From: Lachnospira pectinoschiza
GTDB lineage: Bacteria; Bacillota; Clostridia; Lachnospirales; Lachnospiraceae
Assembly (NCBI RefSeq): GCF_020564355.1
Contig: NZ_JAJCRR010000003.1
Coordinates: 372,001 to 436,000, forward strand
Direction: 5' to 3'
Length of the DNA: 64,000 nt
This document shows, in pieces, positions 45,084 to 52,690 of the stretch (position 1 is the first letter of the stretch; each line of letters opens with the position of its first letter). The notes beneath the pieces are model-generated. The model had not been told where the DNA came from. It searched no databases and saw only the letters and a program-made list of their open reading frames with translations. Both the position numbers and the translations under genes were made by a program.

Positions 45084-45758
45084 ATGAAATATTTATGGAC
45101 AGAAGATACAGGTGCAGGACTTCACTTCTGGAAACTGCTTAATCAACTTTTCTTTGAAAATGCATTTGTAGTTGAAAGTAAAGAAAGCAATCAGGGAATC
45201 TTGGATGCCCTTACAGTTTTGAAACTAGAAAATGATGACGAGTATTATATTGCATTTGATTATGTAGTTGACAATCAGGATATTCGTAATAAGTATCGCT
45301 TGTTGAAATCAATAGCAGAAAAGTCAAAAGGAAAGATTATACTTCTAGATATGATTTGTTTCGAACACTTAATTCTTGCATTTGACAAGCTGGTTACTTG
45401 GACGGGCACCGGTAAGGTAGATAAAATCAAGATTCGTGAAGATGTTTTGTCGGCAATTGAGGATCATAGAATAAATTTGTCAAAGATTGATGACGAGAAG
45501 ACTTTACAGTATTTGGCTAGTTTTAAGAGATATTCTACAGAGCGAGTGATGAAATCACTGGTAGGCGAATTTACACAAAACGAGAAGTGGTCTGTTAAAG
45601 GTCCACTTATGGGTGAATGTTGGTATAAAGATTGCTGCGTATCTGAACATCCGGATAGTCTTAGGTGTGGAAAGCCAGAAGTTGAAGGTGGAAGTGAGAA
45701 GATGCGGATGTTGATGCAGTCGGAAACAGTCAGAAAGGTACTGCAAGTAGTAAATTAG
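45084..45758 (+). CDS. Unknown protein with TOPRIM-like N-terminus and Cys-rich tail
   Basis: A 224-residue protein. The start M-K-Y-L-W-T-E-D and later Y-Y-I-A-F-D-Y-V-V-D-N (about residues 54-64), separated by a helical stretch, resemble the acidic spacing of TOPRIM folds (E, then D-x-x-x-D); this is a weak visual match. The C-terminus has E-C-W-Y-K-D-C-C and L-R-C-G-K-P, four cysteines that could bind a metal. It follows the small P-loop gene by 1 nt and overlaps nothing. I do not recognise a family. With the two preceding genes it forms a tight cassette that looks like an ATPase plus nuclease-like module. Confidence 0.45.
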   Translation: MKYLWTEDTGAGLHFWKLLNQLFFENAFVVESKESNQGILDALTVLKLENDDEYYIAFDYVVDNQDIRNKYRLLKSIAEKSKGKIILLDMICFEHLILAFDKLVTWTGTGKVDKIKIREDVLSAIEDHRINLSKIDDEKTLQYLASFKRYSTERVMKSLVGEFTQNEKWSVKGPLMGECWYKDCCVSEHPDSLRCGKPEVEGGSEKMRMLMQSETVRKVLQVVN

Positions 45759-45788
45759 GTATTATAAAAGTGAAAAGGAGGAGGCATT

Positions 45789-48557
45789 ATGGAAAATGTA
45801 GGGTTAAGATGGTATAAATGCGATTTTCATTTACATACAATGACTAGCAGTTGCTATCAGAATAAAGATAATGACACAGTTAATGATTGGATTACGGAAG
45901 TAAAAAATAAAGGATTAAATTGCATTGCAGTTACAGACCATAATGATTATAGAGAAATTGATGAAATAAAAAAGCTTGGAGAGGAAAATAATATAGTTGT
46001 ATTTCCTGGTGTTGAATTATCTTGTGACACAAGTAAAATTCACATTTTGGTATTATTTGATATAGACTGTGATGGTAATACTGTACAAGAATTTTTAAAT
46101 CAGTTAAAGATCTTTAAATCAAATCTTGGGGACAGTGGACATACAGCAGACGGAGATATTTTTCATGCATGTGAAACTGCTCAATCAATGGGTGCATTAG
46201 TAATTCCTGCACATATAGATGAATTTAGTGGACTCTCAGATATGAGTCATGATAATATATGTAAGCTTTTAGATAGAAAATATATTAATGCTGTTCAAGT
46301 GGTCAATAATGATATTTGGGATAATTACGCTAATGAAGGAATTGCTATGATTTCAAAAAAATTAACGGAAAAGTATGGAAAACCAATATCAGAGGAACAA
46401 GCAAAGAAATGGCGTAAAGTATATGAAATGGCAAAAAATATAGATGTCCCTATGTTAAGATTTTCAGATAATCCATTTTCGGATAAATCGTCAAAACATG
46501 GATTGTGGGGAATAGGAAAATCGTATACATGGTTAAAAATGTCCCAAACTCCTAACTTGGAAAGTGTAAGACAAGCCTTAATTTCATATGATATGAGAGT
46601 TAGGAAAGATGTAGAGTGTTCTAATATACCGGATAAGCAGCCAGATATGATTATAAGAAAAATACAAATTTCTGATTGTATTTTGAATGAAAAAGAAGAT
46701 ATAAAAATTTCCTTTAATCCGCAAATGAATACAATTATTGGAGGTAGAGGAAGTGGAAAATCTTCAATAATTAGAACTATTGCTGGAGCGATGAATTCAT
46801 TCTCTGGCGAAAATTTAAACGTTATATCAGAAGAACAGAAAAATTTTTATAAAGAAAATGGTAAGTCAAAGAGTAGTGGAACAAGAAAGGGAATATTCAA
46901 AAGAACATCTCAAGTTTCAGTATTTATTGAACGCTTGAGTGATTTATATAAAATAGAAGTCACCGATATTAAGGGAATGGAGAATCAGACTAGAAAATTA
47001 TTTAAGTATATTGATGGAGAGTGGAATGTCATAGAGGATGAGCATTTTCTGGATTTATTTAAAGCACAAATATTTACGCAAAAGCAGATTTATGAACTTG
47101 CAATGGATTCAAATTCTTTAATGGCAATTATTGATGCAGATATAAAAGAATTACCACAATGTTTATCTGAGAAGGATGCTGCATTAAATAATTTAGTATC
47201 AAAGGCATTGGAGATTAGCAATAGTAAACGAATAATTCTTGATAAGCCAAGATTGGAAACAGAATTATTAGATATTGAGAGCCAAATTTCTAAATATGAA
47301 AAAAGTGGTATTTCTGACACACTTAAGGAAAAACAATTATTTGATGATCAGGAAAAAGCTCTTTTATCTTATATTGACAGAAAAAAGAATAAAATAGATG
47401 AAATAAAGAAATATTTGGATGAAGTAGTTATAGCATATGATGATGTGACAGATTCTGAAATAAAGTTGCTATTGGAAGAAGATTTGAACGAGTTTAAGTT
47501 AGATATTAATCGTTTGAATCAATTTTGCAATGAAATGTTATCGAAAAATGACAAGTTATTTGAAAAAGTTGATAATACTGAATGGAAAAAGAAAAGAATA
47601 GCAATTCAAAATAAGTATGTATCTGTTATGCAAAATCTACAAGATAATGGATTGGATACTGTTAAGCTCGATACTCTTATGGAGCAGAGAAATAATAAGA
47701 AAGAAGAAATTGATAGGATTCTAATCAAGGAAAAGGAATTATGTAAACTAGAAGCGGAATATGAATCATTAGAAAGTGTGTATAGAAATAAAGTTGATAT
47801 AATATATAAACTAAGAAATGATTTTATTCAAGAAGTTATTGGTAATGATAAGAATGTTAAGTTCCAGTTAGCTAAGAATAGGAACAGAAATTCATTTATT
47901 AACACTTTGAAAGCTATTATGCAAAAGGAAATCACATCTGTAGATGATGATATTAATGAACTAGCGGATTTATATTTAAAAAAAGAAGATGGAATTGAAA
48001 AGTATAAAAAAATGCTCATATCTATTAGAAATAAAGAAGATCAGAAATCATTAAGTAAAAAGACAAGAGATATTATAACAAGTATAGCAGAAGACTCGTT
48101 TGCAAGAATGATTGCGTTTATACCAGATGACGATTTGATTGTATCTTATAGACCAGAAAAGGCAAAAAAATTTATTCCTTTATCAAATGCATCAGCGGGA
48201 CAAAAAACAACTACGATTTTGACATTTTTGCTTGCTTATGGAAATCAACCGTTATTGTTGGATCAGCCAGAGGATGATTTGGATAATAGATTAGTATATG
48301 ACTTAATAGTTGCTAGACTTAAGGTTGCAAAATCGAAGAGACAAATTATTGTTGTTACACATAATGCTAATATACCAGTGAATGGAGACTCTGAATATAT
48401 TATTTCGATGGACTCTGAAACAGATATTATTCAAGTTAATCAAACAGGAACAATGGATGATGAAAGTATAAGACAAGAGATTTGTGATGTTATGGAAGGT
48501 ACAAAAGATGCATTTGAAATGAGAGCAAAAAAATATCATTTCCATATCAAGGAATAA
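45789..48557 (+). CDS. PHP-domain SMC-like ATPase (TrlF-type)
   Basis: A 922-residue fusion. The N-terminal PHP metallo-hydrolase has C-D-F-H-L-H-T (H-x-H, residues 11-17), A-V-T-D-H-N-D, P-G-V-E-L-S and I-P-A-H-I-D. An SMC/Rad50-type ATPase follows with Walker A I-G-G-R-G-S-G-K-S-S (about 317), a long coiled coil (about 430-740), the signature-like S-N-A-S-A-G-Q-K-T and Walker B P-L-L-L-D-Q-P-E-D-D-L-D with the switch histidine in V-V-T-H-N-A-N. PHP domains hydrolyse phosphoesters, so an ATP-driven nuclease or phosphatase on DNA or tRNA is plausible. Such genes recur in defence islands. GGAGGAGG lies before the start; it is the last gene of the run. Confidence 0.85.
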   Translation: MENVGLRWYKCDFHLHTMTSSCYQNKDNDTVNDWITEVKNKGLNCIAVTDHNDYREIDEIKKLGEENNIVVFPGVELSCDTSKIHILVLFDIDCDGNTVQEFLNQLKIFKSNLGDSGHTADGDIFHACETAQSMGALVIPAHIDEFSGLSDMSHDNICKLLDRKYINAVQVVNNDIWDNYANEGIAMISKKLTEKYGKPISEEQAKKWRKVYEMAKNIDVPMLRFSDNPFSDKSSKHGLWGIGKSYTWLKMSQTPNLESVRQALISYDMRVRKDVECSNIPDKQPDMIIRKIQISDCILNEKEDIKISFNPQMNTIIGGRGSGKSSIIRTIAGAMNSFSGENLNVISEEQKNFYKENGKSKSSGTRKGIFKRTSQVSVFIERLSDLYKIEVTDIKGMENQTRKLFKYIDGEWNVIEDEHFLDLFKAQIFTQKQIYELAMDSNSLMAIIDADIKELPQCLSEKDAALNNLVSKALEISNSKRIILDKPRLETELLDIESQISKYEKSGISDTLKEKQLFDDQEKALLSYIDRKKNKIDEIKKYLDEVVIAYDDVTDSEIKLLLEEDLNEFKLDINRLNQFCNEMLSKNDKLFEKVDNTEWKKKRIAIQNKYVSVMQNLQDNGLDTVKLDTLMEQRNNKKEEIDRILIKEKELCKLEAEYESLESVYRNKVDIIYKLRNDFIQEVIGNDKNVKFQLAKNRNRNSFINTLKAIMQKEITSVDDDINELADLYLKKEDGIEKYKKMLISIRNKEDQKSLSKKTRDIITSIAEDSFARMIAFIPDDDLIVSYRPEKAKKFIPLSNASAGQKTTTILTFLLAYGNQPLLLDQPEDDLDNRLVYDLIVARLKVAKSKRQIIVVTHNANIPVNGDSEYIISMDSETDIIQVNQTGTMDDESIRQEICDVMEGTKDAFEMRAKKYHFHIKE

Positions 48558-48600
48558 TTGAATATTGCATATACGCAAGTTTAATATTATAATATCCTTG

Positions 48601-48622
48601 TGGCAACAGTTTGGCAACAACC
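48601..48622. repeat. Right arm-type integrase sites of element 3
   Basis: TGGCAACAGTT and TGGCAACAACC, two 11-bp tandem units, lie 100 nt before the last att core. They match the pair at 26395-26416. Confidence 0.65.
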
Positions 48623-48683
48623 ATTCAGTAGGTCAAAATAAATAGTGTAATTGATATATTAATATGCCCCATACTCAATCAAA

Positions 48684-48705
48684 ACTTAACTAAAATAAGT
48701 TAAGT
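48684..48705. repeat. Inverted repeat near the right end of element 3
   Basis: ACTTAAC / GTTAAGT with an 8-nt A/T loop, 17 nt before the att core. It may bind a recombination accessory protein. The rest of 48558-48877 contains no gene. Confidence 0.4.
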
Positions 48706-48722
48706 GCAACCTGGGACATAAT

Positions 48723-48734
48723 GAGTTTGAATAA
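48723..48734. other. att core copy 4 (right border of the array)
   Basis: GAGTTTGAATAA, identical to the guaA end. Original downstream host sequence, including a terminator, follows. Confidence 0.85.
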
Positions 48735-48741
48735 CGGACTA

Positions 48742-48788
48742 AAATGCCGAAAGCCTGTATTTATGCGGGTTTCCGGCATTTGTTTTAT
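48742..48788 (+). terminator. Displaced original guaA terminator
   Basis: AAATGCCG / CGGCATTT (48742-48749, 48774-48781), with inner AAAGCC / GGGTTT pairs and a TGTTTTA tail, starts 7 nt after the att core. Before integration this hairpin would have stood directly after the guaA stop. Confidence 0.82.
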
Positions 48789-48877
48789 CAAATGACTCTA
48801 GTTTGGCTCTATTTGTGGGTGGAGTAATGACTTTCGTAAATCAATATATTGCTTTGCTAGGTTGATTAGGAGAAAAG

Positions 48878-49513
48878 ATGACAGATAATGAAAAGAGATT
48901 TATAAAAAGTATATTTTCGGGAGACAGTAGTGGTCATGACTATTATCATACAATACGAGTATATAAACTGGCTACTAAAATCGCAAAACAGGAAAATGCA
49001 GATGTTAAAACAGTGCAGTTGGCAGCTCTGCTACATGATGTGGACGATATTAAGCTTTTTCACGACAATTATGCTACCAAGAAAAATGCAGTTGATTTTA
49101 TGACAATTAATAAAATAGATGGTAAAAGGATAGAGGCGGTACGCAAAATTATAGATGAAGTTTCATTCGCAGGAACTGATTCGGTCGTACCTGATACCAT
49201 AGAAGGAAAATGTGTGCAGGATGCAGACCGACTTGATGCTATAGGAGCTATTGGAATTGCCAGAACATTCGCATATGGTGGTAGTAGGGGAAGAAAGATT
49301 TATGATCCGGAAATAAAATCTAAAATGGGAATGAATAAAGAAGAGTATCGGAATAATCAAGATTCTACAAGCATTAATCATTTCTATGAAAAGTTGCTTT
49401 TGTTGAAAGACATGATGAATACGACTGAGGGAAAGAAACTGGCAGAACATAGACAGGTTGTAATGCAGGAATTTCTGAATGAGTTTATGCTGGAATGGGA
49501 AGGGAAAATGTGA
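48878..49513 (+). CDS. HD-domain phosphohydrolase
   Basis: This 211-residue protein of the YedJ/HD type has H-D-Y-Y-H-T-I-R-V (first His), A-A-L-L-H-D-V-D-D (the HD pair), and V-Q-D-A-D-R-L-D-A-I-G-A (conserved aspartate). It is predicted to hydrolyse nucleotides or other phosphate compounds. The stop overlaps the NUDIX start by 1 nt (TGATG), coupling the two. With NUDIX, pyrophosphatase and GrpB-like genes it makes a nucleotide-cleaning cluster outside the att array but with accessory-like AT-rich composition. The start follows TTAGGAGAAAAG. Confidence 0.92.
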   Translation: MTDNEKRFIKSIFSGDSSGHDYYHTIRVYKLATKIAKQENADVKTVQLAALLHDVDDIKLFHDNYATKKNAVDFMTINKIDGKRIEAVRKIIDEVSFAGTDSVVPDTIEGKCVQDADRLDAIGAIGIARTFAYGGSRGRKIYDPEIKSKMGMNKEEYRNNQDSTSINHFYEKLLLLKDMMNTTEGKKLAEHRQVVMQEFLNEFMLEWEGKM

Positions 49514-49947
49514 TGGAAGTAAAATTTTATGATACAGTTAATGATGAACTATTGAAATTTGCAGTAATTATCTCACAGAGTAACGGAAAGTGGGTATTTT
49601 GCAAACATAAAGAAAGAGATACATATGAAGTGCCGGGAGGGCATAGAGAAGCTGGGGAGAATATTTTTGAAACAGCTAAAAGGGAGTTGCAGGAAGAGAC
49701 TGGGGCTATCAAATTTGAGATAAAACCAATATGCGTATATTCGGTGACAGGTAAGACTAGAGTAAATGATACTGGTGAAGAAACATTTGGACTGCTTTGT
49801 TTTGCAGAGATAACAGAGTTTGCGAAAGAATTACATAGCGAGATGGAGAAAGTTGTGCTTATGGATGAGTTGCCTGAGAACTTGACATATCCGTTGATAC
49901 AGCCGAAATTGATAGAAAAGTATTTACAGGTAAAGATAATTCTATAA
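49513..49947 (+). CDS. NUDIX hydrolase
   Basis: A 144-residue protein with the NUDIX box G-G-H-R-E-A-G-E-N-I-F-E-T-A-K-R-E-L-Q-E-E-T-G (about residues 45-67), all key glutamates intact. It cleaves nucleoside diphosphate derivatives; the exact substrate is unknown. ATG 49513 overlaps the HD stop. The 3' end touches the pyrophosphatase frame (TAATT), and the protein ends shortly after a Y-P-L-I-Q-P-K-L-I-E-K-Y-L segment, normal for the family. Confidence 0.92.
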   Translation: MEVKFYDTVNDELLKFAVIISQSNGKWVFCKHKERDTYEVPGGHREAGENIFETAKRELQEETGAIKFEIKPICVYSVTGKTRVNDTGEETFGLLCFAEITEFAKELHSEMEKVVLMDELPENLTYPLIQPKLIEKYLQVKIIL

Positions 49948-50267
49948 TTGGAGCAACAGTAACTGTCACAGTCGATAGACCATTAGGAAGTTATCATCCT
50001 GAATATAAGGATATGTATTATCCAATAAATTATGGTTACATTGAAGGAGTTATGGCACCAGATGGAGAAGAGCAGGACGCTTATATATTAGGTGTAAATG
50101 AACCACTAAAGAAGTTTACAGGTAAAATTATTGCCATTGTTCGGAGAAAAGATGATATAGAAGAAAAGTGGGTAGTTGTGCCAGACGGGGTAACTTTTTC
50201 AAAGGAAGAAATCAGGAGACAGATTCATTTTCAGGAACAATATTTCGACAGTGAAATTGTGATGTAA
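49947..50267 (+). pseudogene. Inorganic pyrophosphatase-like gene without a standard start codon
   Basis: The frame encodes T-V-T-V-D-R-P-L-G-S-Y-H-P followed by M-Y-Y-P-I-N-Y-G-Y-I-E-G, D-G-E-E-Q-D-A-Y-I-L-G and E-E-K-W-V-V-V-P. This is the small class of soluble inorganic pyrophosphatases of clostridia, about 105 residues. The expected start, just before G-A-T-V, reads ATT (49947-49949) overlapping the NUDIX stop where TAATG would be normal. The first in-frame ATG is at 50013 and would drop about 22 conserved residues. Either ATT is used by translational coupling, or the gene is inactive. The rest of the frame shows no damage. Confidence 0.65.
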
Positions 50268-50283
50268 TATTAAGGAGATTGCT

Positions 50284-50802
50284 ATGTCATTAGGATTAAA
50301 AAGAGGAATAGTGCAGCTTGAACCACATGATAAACAGTGGGATGAGGCTGCCATTCAAACAATCAAAATACTTAATTCTATATTAGGAGATGATGCTATT
50401 GATATACAGCATATTGGAAGTACAGCAATACCGGCAATTAAAGCAAAACCGATTATTGATATTGTCGTTGGGGTAACTGATTTTGATAAAGTAATGTTAC
50501 ATAATGAGCAATTACGACAAGTGGGAATATTTTATCGAGGTTCAGATGTGGAACGTCAGCTTCTTTATGTAATGGGCGATATGGAAAATGATACAAGAAC
50601 GCACCATATTCATATTGTGAAATGGAACGGAACTGAGTGGAAAAATTATATTCATTTCAGAGATTATCTAAATGATAATGAGAATATGGCTTTGCAGTAT
50701 CAGAAGGTAAAGGAAGAACTGGAAGGTAAGTATGCAGATGATAGAGTAGCATACACTAATGGAAAGCAAGAAATGATAGATATTATTCTGAATGGCAAAT
50801 AG
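50284..50802 (+). CDS. GrpB family protein
   Basis: A 172-residue protein with the GrpB/UPF0157 pattern I-Q-H-I-G-S-T-A-I-P-A-I-x-A-K-P-I-I-D (about residues 40-58) and T-H-H-I-H-I-V (about 103). The family has a nucleotidyltransferase-like fold; roles vary and some members fuse to dephospho-CoA kinase. The ribosome site AAGGAG is present. It probably shares the HD-NUDIX transcript. No alteration is seen. Confidence 0.9.
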   Translation: MSLGLKRGIVQLEPHDKQWDEAAIQTIKILNSILGDDAIDIQHIGSTAIPAIKAKPIIDIVVGVTDFDKVMLHNEQLRQVGIFYRGSDVERQLLYVMGDMENDTRTHHIHIVKWNGTEWKNYIHFRDYLNDNENMALQYQKVKEELEGKYADDRVAYTNGKQEMIDIILNGK

Positions 50803-50806
50803 ATTG

Positions 50807-50835
50807 TTGACATCAATTGCCAAGACTGGTATATT
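50807..50835 (+). promoter_or_regulatory. Promoter of the leader-peptide/GNAT unit
   Basis: TTGACA (50807-50812) and TATATT (50830-50835) have 17-bp spacing, a near-consensus promoter starting just after the GrpB stop. Confidence 0.8.
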
Positions 50836-50863
50836 ATTCAACAAAAACAAGGAGAACATACAC

Positions 50864-50926
50864 ATGAATCAGAACTTATATTCAAGACATTATATGTACA
50901 TGTATTACGGACGTACACGGCTATAA
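50864..50926 (+). CDS. 20-residue tyrosine-rich leader peptide
   Basis: ATG 50864 follows AAGGAG at good spacing and encodes 20 residues with five tyrosines and three arginines plus C-terminal G-R-T-R-L, then TAA. It lies 112 nt before an intrinsic terminator that precedes the GNAT gene. The layout fits ribosome-mediated attenuation by an antibiotic or by amino-acid supply. It is unlikely to have a role as a protein. Confidence 0.65.
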   Translation: MNQNLYSRHYMYMYYGRTRL

Positions 50927-51037
50927 ACATGCAAGGTTAGTGCATTAGGTTATAGCGTGTAGGTCTTTTAGTCTAGTGCATAAAACCAGAATATAAGAGA
51001 AGATTTTACATACATTGCATCTTATTAAATTGGAGTT

Positions 51038-51073
51038 ATCGCACTGGACATTGAATGTTTGGTGCGATTTTTT
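51038..51073 (+). terminator. Attenuator hairpin before the GNAT gene
   Basis: ATCGCAC / GTGCGAT (51038-51044, 51062-51068) with a T6 run ends 26 nt before the GNAT start. It should stop transcription unless an alternative fold of the 110-nt spacer forms. Confidence 0.82.
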
Positions 51074-51099
51074 ATGTTTACAAGAAAGAGGTGCAGAAA

Positions 51100-52071
51100 A
51101 TGAATGATTTAATTGAACTTAAACTGATAACAAGAAAAGATGCTGAATGTCTGCATAAACTGCAGATAGAAGCGTTTATGCCATTATATGAAAAATATCA
51201 GGATGATGCTACAAGTCCGGCGAAAGAAAGCCTTGAAACAATAACAAAGAAGATAGTTGATGATAATTCGGATTTCTATTTTATTTTGTTTAATGGTGAG
51301 AAAGCAGGAGCTGTAAGAGTTAAATGGCATAAAGGGCAAAAAGTACACAAGAATGTAAATTGGATATCTCCTATTTTTGTTATTCCAAAGTTTCAAAATA
51401 AAGGAATTGCCAGTAACGTAATCAAACAATTATTTGATATTTATCCGAATACAATAGAATGGTGGTTATCTACTATTAAGCAGGAAGAGAAAAATTGCCA
51501 TTTGTATGAAAAATGTGGATTTGTTCGAACTGGAGATGAAATAGTTGTAAACGAAAATATGACATTAGTTTTTTATGTAAAGAGTTATATTGAGGTAAGG
51601 AGATTTAAGGAAGAGGATGCAAAAGAGGTCAGAAATCTTATTGTCAGGAATTTCTTAGAGGTTAATAGTAAAGATTATGGCATATCAGCAATGGAAAAAC
51701 TTGCAAAGGTTTACAATGTGGAAAAGGTTTTGAATGTGGCAAGTTATGCGCATATGTACGTCTTTGAATTTGATGGAAAAATAGTTGGAACAGGTTCTAT
51801 CTCAAGTTTTTGGGGAAGTGAAACAGAAAGTATACTTTTGTCCATTTTTGTCCTCCCGGAATTTCATGGAAAGGGTGTTGGAAGAAAAATCATAAATACA
51901 TTAGAAACGGATGAATTTTATGTAAGAGCAAGCAGAATTGAGATACCAGCATCTATTACAGCAACGGAATTTTATAGAAAATTTGGATATGATTACAAAA
52001 ATGGTGTTAAGGAATTGGATGATGAACACCATTACAGATTGGAAAAGTTTAAGGCGGCAGGGTTGAAATAA
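51100..52071 (+). CDS. Tandem GNAT acetyltransferase
   Basis: A 323-residue protein with two GNAT folds. Domain 1 (about 1-155) has V-I-P-K-F-Q-N-K-G-I-A-S and domain 2 (about 160-320) has V-L-P-E-F-H-G-K-G-V-G-R, the acetyl-CoA-binding Q/R-x-x-G-x-G/A segments. The second domain carries Y-R-K-F-G-Y as the usual C-terminal strand. The substrate is unknown. The upstream leader peptide and attenuator make an antibiotic-modifying role possible. ATG 51100 has AAAGAGGTG upstream; a longer frame from 51055 would run through the terminator hairpin. Confidence 0.85.
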   Translation: MNDLIELKLITRKDAECLHKLQIEAFMPLYEKYQDDATSPAKESLETITKKIVDDNSDFYFILFNGEKAGAVRVKWHKGQKVHKNVNWISPIFVIPKFQNKGIASNVIKQLFDIYPNTIEWWLSTIKQEEKNCHLYEKCGFVRTGDEIVVNENMTLVFYVKSYIEVRRFKEEDAKEVRNLIVRNFLEVNSKDYGISAMEKLAKVYNVEKVLNVASYAHMYVFEFDGKIVGTGSISSFWGSETESILLSIFVLPEFHGKGVGRKIINTLETDEFYVRASRIEIPASITATEFYRKFGYDYKNGVKELDDEHHYRLEKFKAAGLK

Positions 52072-52172
52072 CAACAGATAATCAATTATTTTTATTTGGA
52101 TAGGCTACAATTAACTGGACAGATTTTTTAAGGCCATATAATCTATAATAAATACACAAAGGAGCACTCATT

Positions 52173-52469
52173 ATGACCGAACCAAAACAACGAAGAAAAC
52201 CTCGTAAATATACCGATGAATTCAAACAGCAACTGGTGGAACTATATCGTTCCGGCAAACGCAGATGCGATATCTGCCGTGAATATGACATTGCTACTTC
52301 CCTGTTTGACAAATGGGTAAAGCAGGCATCCAATTCCGGCTCTTTCCATGAAAAAAATAACCGGACTCCAGAGCAGGAAGAACTGATCTGGCTTCGGAAA
52401 GAAAACCAGCAGTTAAGAATGGAAAATGATATTTTAAAACAAGCGGCGCTGATCTTAGGACGAAAGTAA
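52173..52469 (+). CDS. IS3-family transposase OrfA
   Basis: A 98-residue protein with the IS3 HTH (Y-T-D-E-F-K-Q-Q-L-V-E-L-Y-R-S-G, S-L-F-D-K-W-V-K-Q) and a leucine-zipper-like tail (L-I-W-L-R-K-E-N-Q-Q-L-R-M-E-N-D-I-L-K). It binds the IS ends and joins with OrfB to form the transposase. It appears complete, but its orfB partner is truncated. The ribosome site is AAAGGAG. Confidence 0.9.
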   Translation: MTEPKQRRKPRKYTDEFKQQLVELYRSGKRRCDICREYDIATSLFDKWVKQASNSGSFHEKNNRTPEQEELIWLRKENQQLRMENDILKQAALILGRK

Positions 52470-52471
52470 AT

Positions 52472-52690
52472 GTGATCAAAGCAAATGATCACAAATACTC
52501 TGTATCAGCAATGTGCCGCGTCCTACAGGTAAATAGAAGCACTTATTATTATGAAGCAGCAACAAAAAAAGATGAATCAGAACTTACTGCAGACATTCAG
52601 GAAATTTTTAGAAAAAGCCGGAACCATTATGGTACACGAAAGATCAAGAAAGAACTGGTTGATTGCGGGAAACAGGTATCATGGTGCTAG
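52472..52690 (+). pseudogene. IS3-family transposase OrfB, truncated
   Basis: About 72 residues including V-S-A-M-C-R-V-L-Q-V-N-R-S-T-Y-Y and H-Y-G-T-R-K-I-K-K-E-L, the N-terminal HTH_21 part of IS3 OrfB. The DDE integrase core is absent. The frame ends in unrelated sequence just before the left inverted repeat of the next IS. Confidence 0.85.

Larger units (their letters stand above)
26528..48734. mobile_element. Integrative mobilizable defence element 3 (22.2 kb)
   Basis: It is bounded by att cores at 26516 and 48723 with arm pairs 59 nt from the left core and 100 nt from the right one. Left half: xre (minus), xis, int, broken mobC-like gene, tnpV, mobC and relaxase. Right half: type I restriction-modification genes followed by seven further genes of likely defence function, all on the plus strand. 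No conjugation genes are present. The cargo from about 38.9 kb onward is clearly more AT-rich than the mobility genes. Confidence 0.85.
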
